A DNA stretch of 5,701 bases, taken from Candidatus Omnitrophota bacterium (GTDB lineage: Bacteria > Omnitrophota > Gorgyraeia > Gygaellales > Profunditerraquicolaceae). Positions 5,484 through 5,701 of the stretch are shown in pieces (the stretch's first letter is position 1; the number at the start of each line of letters is the position of its first letter). Position numbers and translations under genes: made by a program. Under the pieces are notes generated by a model. It saw only the letters and a list, made by a program, of their open reading frames with translations. It was not told where the DNA came from and did not search any database. Location: NCBI GenBank assembly GCA_028687525.1, contig JAQTZX010000102.1, positions 1 through 5,701 on the forward strand. The letters run 5' to 3'.

Positions 5484-5701
5484 AATAGCGGTCACCGGTT
5501 TGGGAATAGTCAGTCCTTCAGGGATCGGCAAGCGCCAGTTTTGGGCGAATATCAAGGCAGGACGTTCTTTTATAAAGAAGATCACCCGGTTCGACGCTTC
5601 CCGGTATCCTTCGCATCTTGCCGGCCAGATTGACGAACTGGAAAAATACAGCCATGTTTCCGAGCGGCTGCGCAAGAAGATAGACGCTTTTTCGCACATG
5701 G
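5476..5701 (+). CDS. Second beta-ketoacyl synthase, possibly KS-beta/chain length factor (3' truncated by the window)
   Basis: An open frame of 75 residues runs off the end, beginning MNKIAVTGLGIVSPSGIGKRQFWANIKAG. It is the ketosynthase N-terminal motif and is a clear paralogue of the upstream gene (MNKRRVVVTGIGVVSPNGIG). Its ATG overlaps the last 8 nt of the upstream gene (ATGAATAA), with GAGG at 5465-5468 as ribosome site, so translation is coupled. Coupled tandem ketosynthases are typical of KS-alpha/KS-beta heterodimers in type II polyketide and aryl polyene clusters. Whether this one is a chain length factor (active-site Cys replaced, often by Gln) or a working condensing enzyme cannot be seen, because the active site lies beyond the window. 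Confidence 0.85.
   Translation, partial: MNKIAVTGLGIVSPSGIGKRQFWANIKAGRSFIKKITRFDASRYPSHLAGQIDELEKYSHVSERLRKKIDAFSHM

Noticed and set aside
1..5701. CRISPR array, tRNA, rRNA or transposase
   Set aside because: No regularly spaced repeats, no cloverleaf or rRNA motifs, and no transposase frame were seen on either strand.

Overview
The window reads as chromosomal DNA of a Gram-negative, probably uncultivated anaerobic bacterium. The evidence is an RND exporter with its periplasmic porter domain, a secreted superoxide-reductase-like protein, a TIGR04076-type cysteine protein and a PCP_red-like protein. Base composition is mixed, close to 50% GC. I suspect a lineage such as Omnitrophota or Deltaproteobacteria in the broad sense, but this rests on general resemblance only. 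All genes lie on the + strand.

Block 1 (1-2091) is the end of an efflux operon. It holds the C-terminal half of an RND pump, a PII-like protein of the PG0541 transporter-associated type starting 1 base after the pump's stop, and a 110-residue exported protein with a superoxide-reductase (desulfoferrodoxin C-terminal) fold signature. That last protein has two matching His, one Cys and an extra His at the expected spacing, but Phe where the last His ligand should be.

Block 2 (2092-2289) is intergenic. It contains a perfect 28-bp inverted repeat of the type GGGGACGGTTCTATTTTT, then a consensus sigma70 promoter (TTGACA-16-TATAAT) and an AT-rich leader with a 14-bp palindrome touching the ribosome binding site.

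Block 3 (2290-4153) is a tight three-gene unit read from that promoter: a small PCP_red-like protein, a ketopantoate reductase (PanE/ApbA) family enzyme, and a protein made of two tandem TIGR04076 domains. It ends in a strong 21-bp hairpin with a T run (4177-4232).

Block 4 (4250-5701) starts a type II polyketide / fatty-acid type ketosynthase pair. The first ketosynthase strongly resembles the KS-alpha of aromatic type II PKS (TGCTAG active site). In this sequence it is broken near 5120 by what looks like a 29-nt deletion, which removes part of a helix and shifts the frame. The second ketosynthase overlaps its stop codon by 8 nt and runs off the window. Tandem, translationally coupled ketosynthases are the hallmark of KS-alpha/KS-beta (chain length factor) heterodimers, so this is probably the edge of a biosynthetic gene cluster outside the Actinobacteria.
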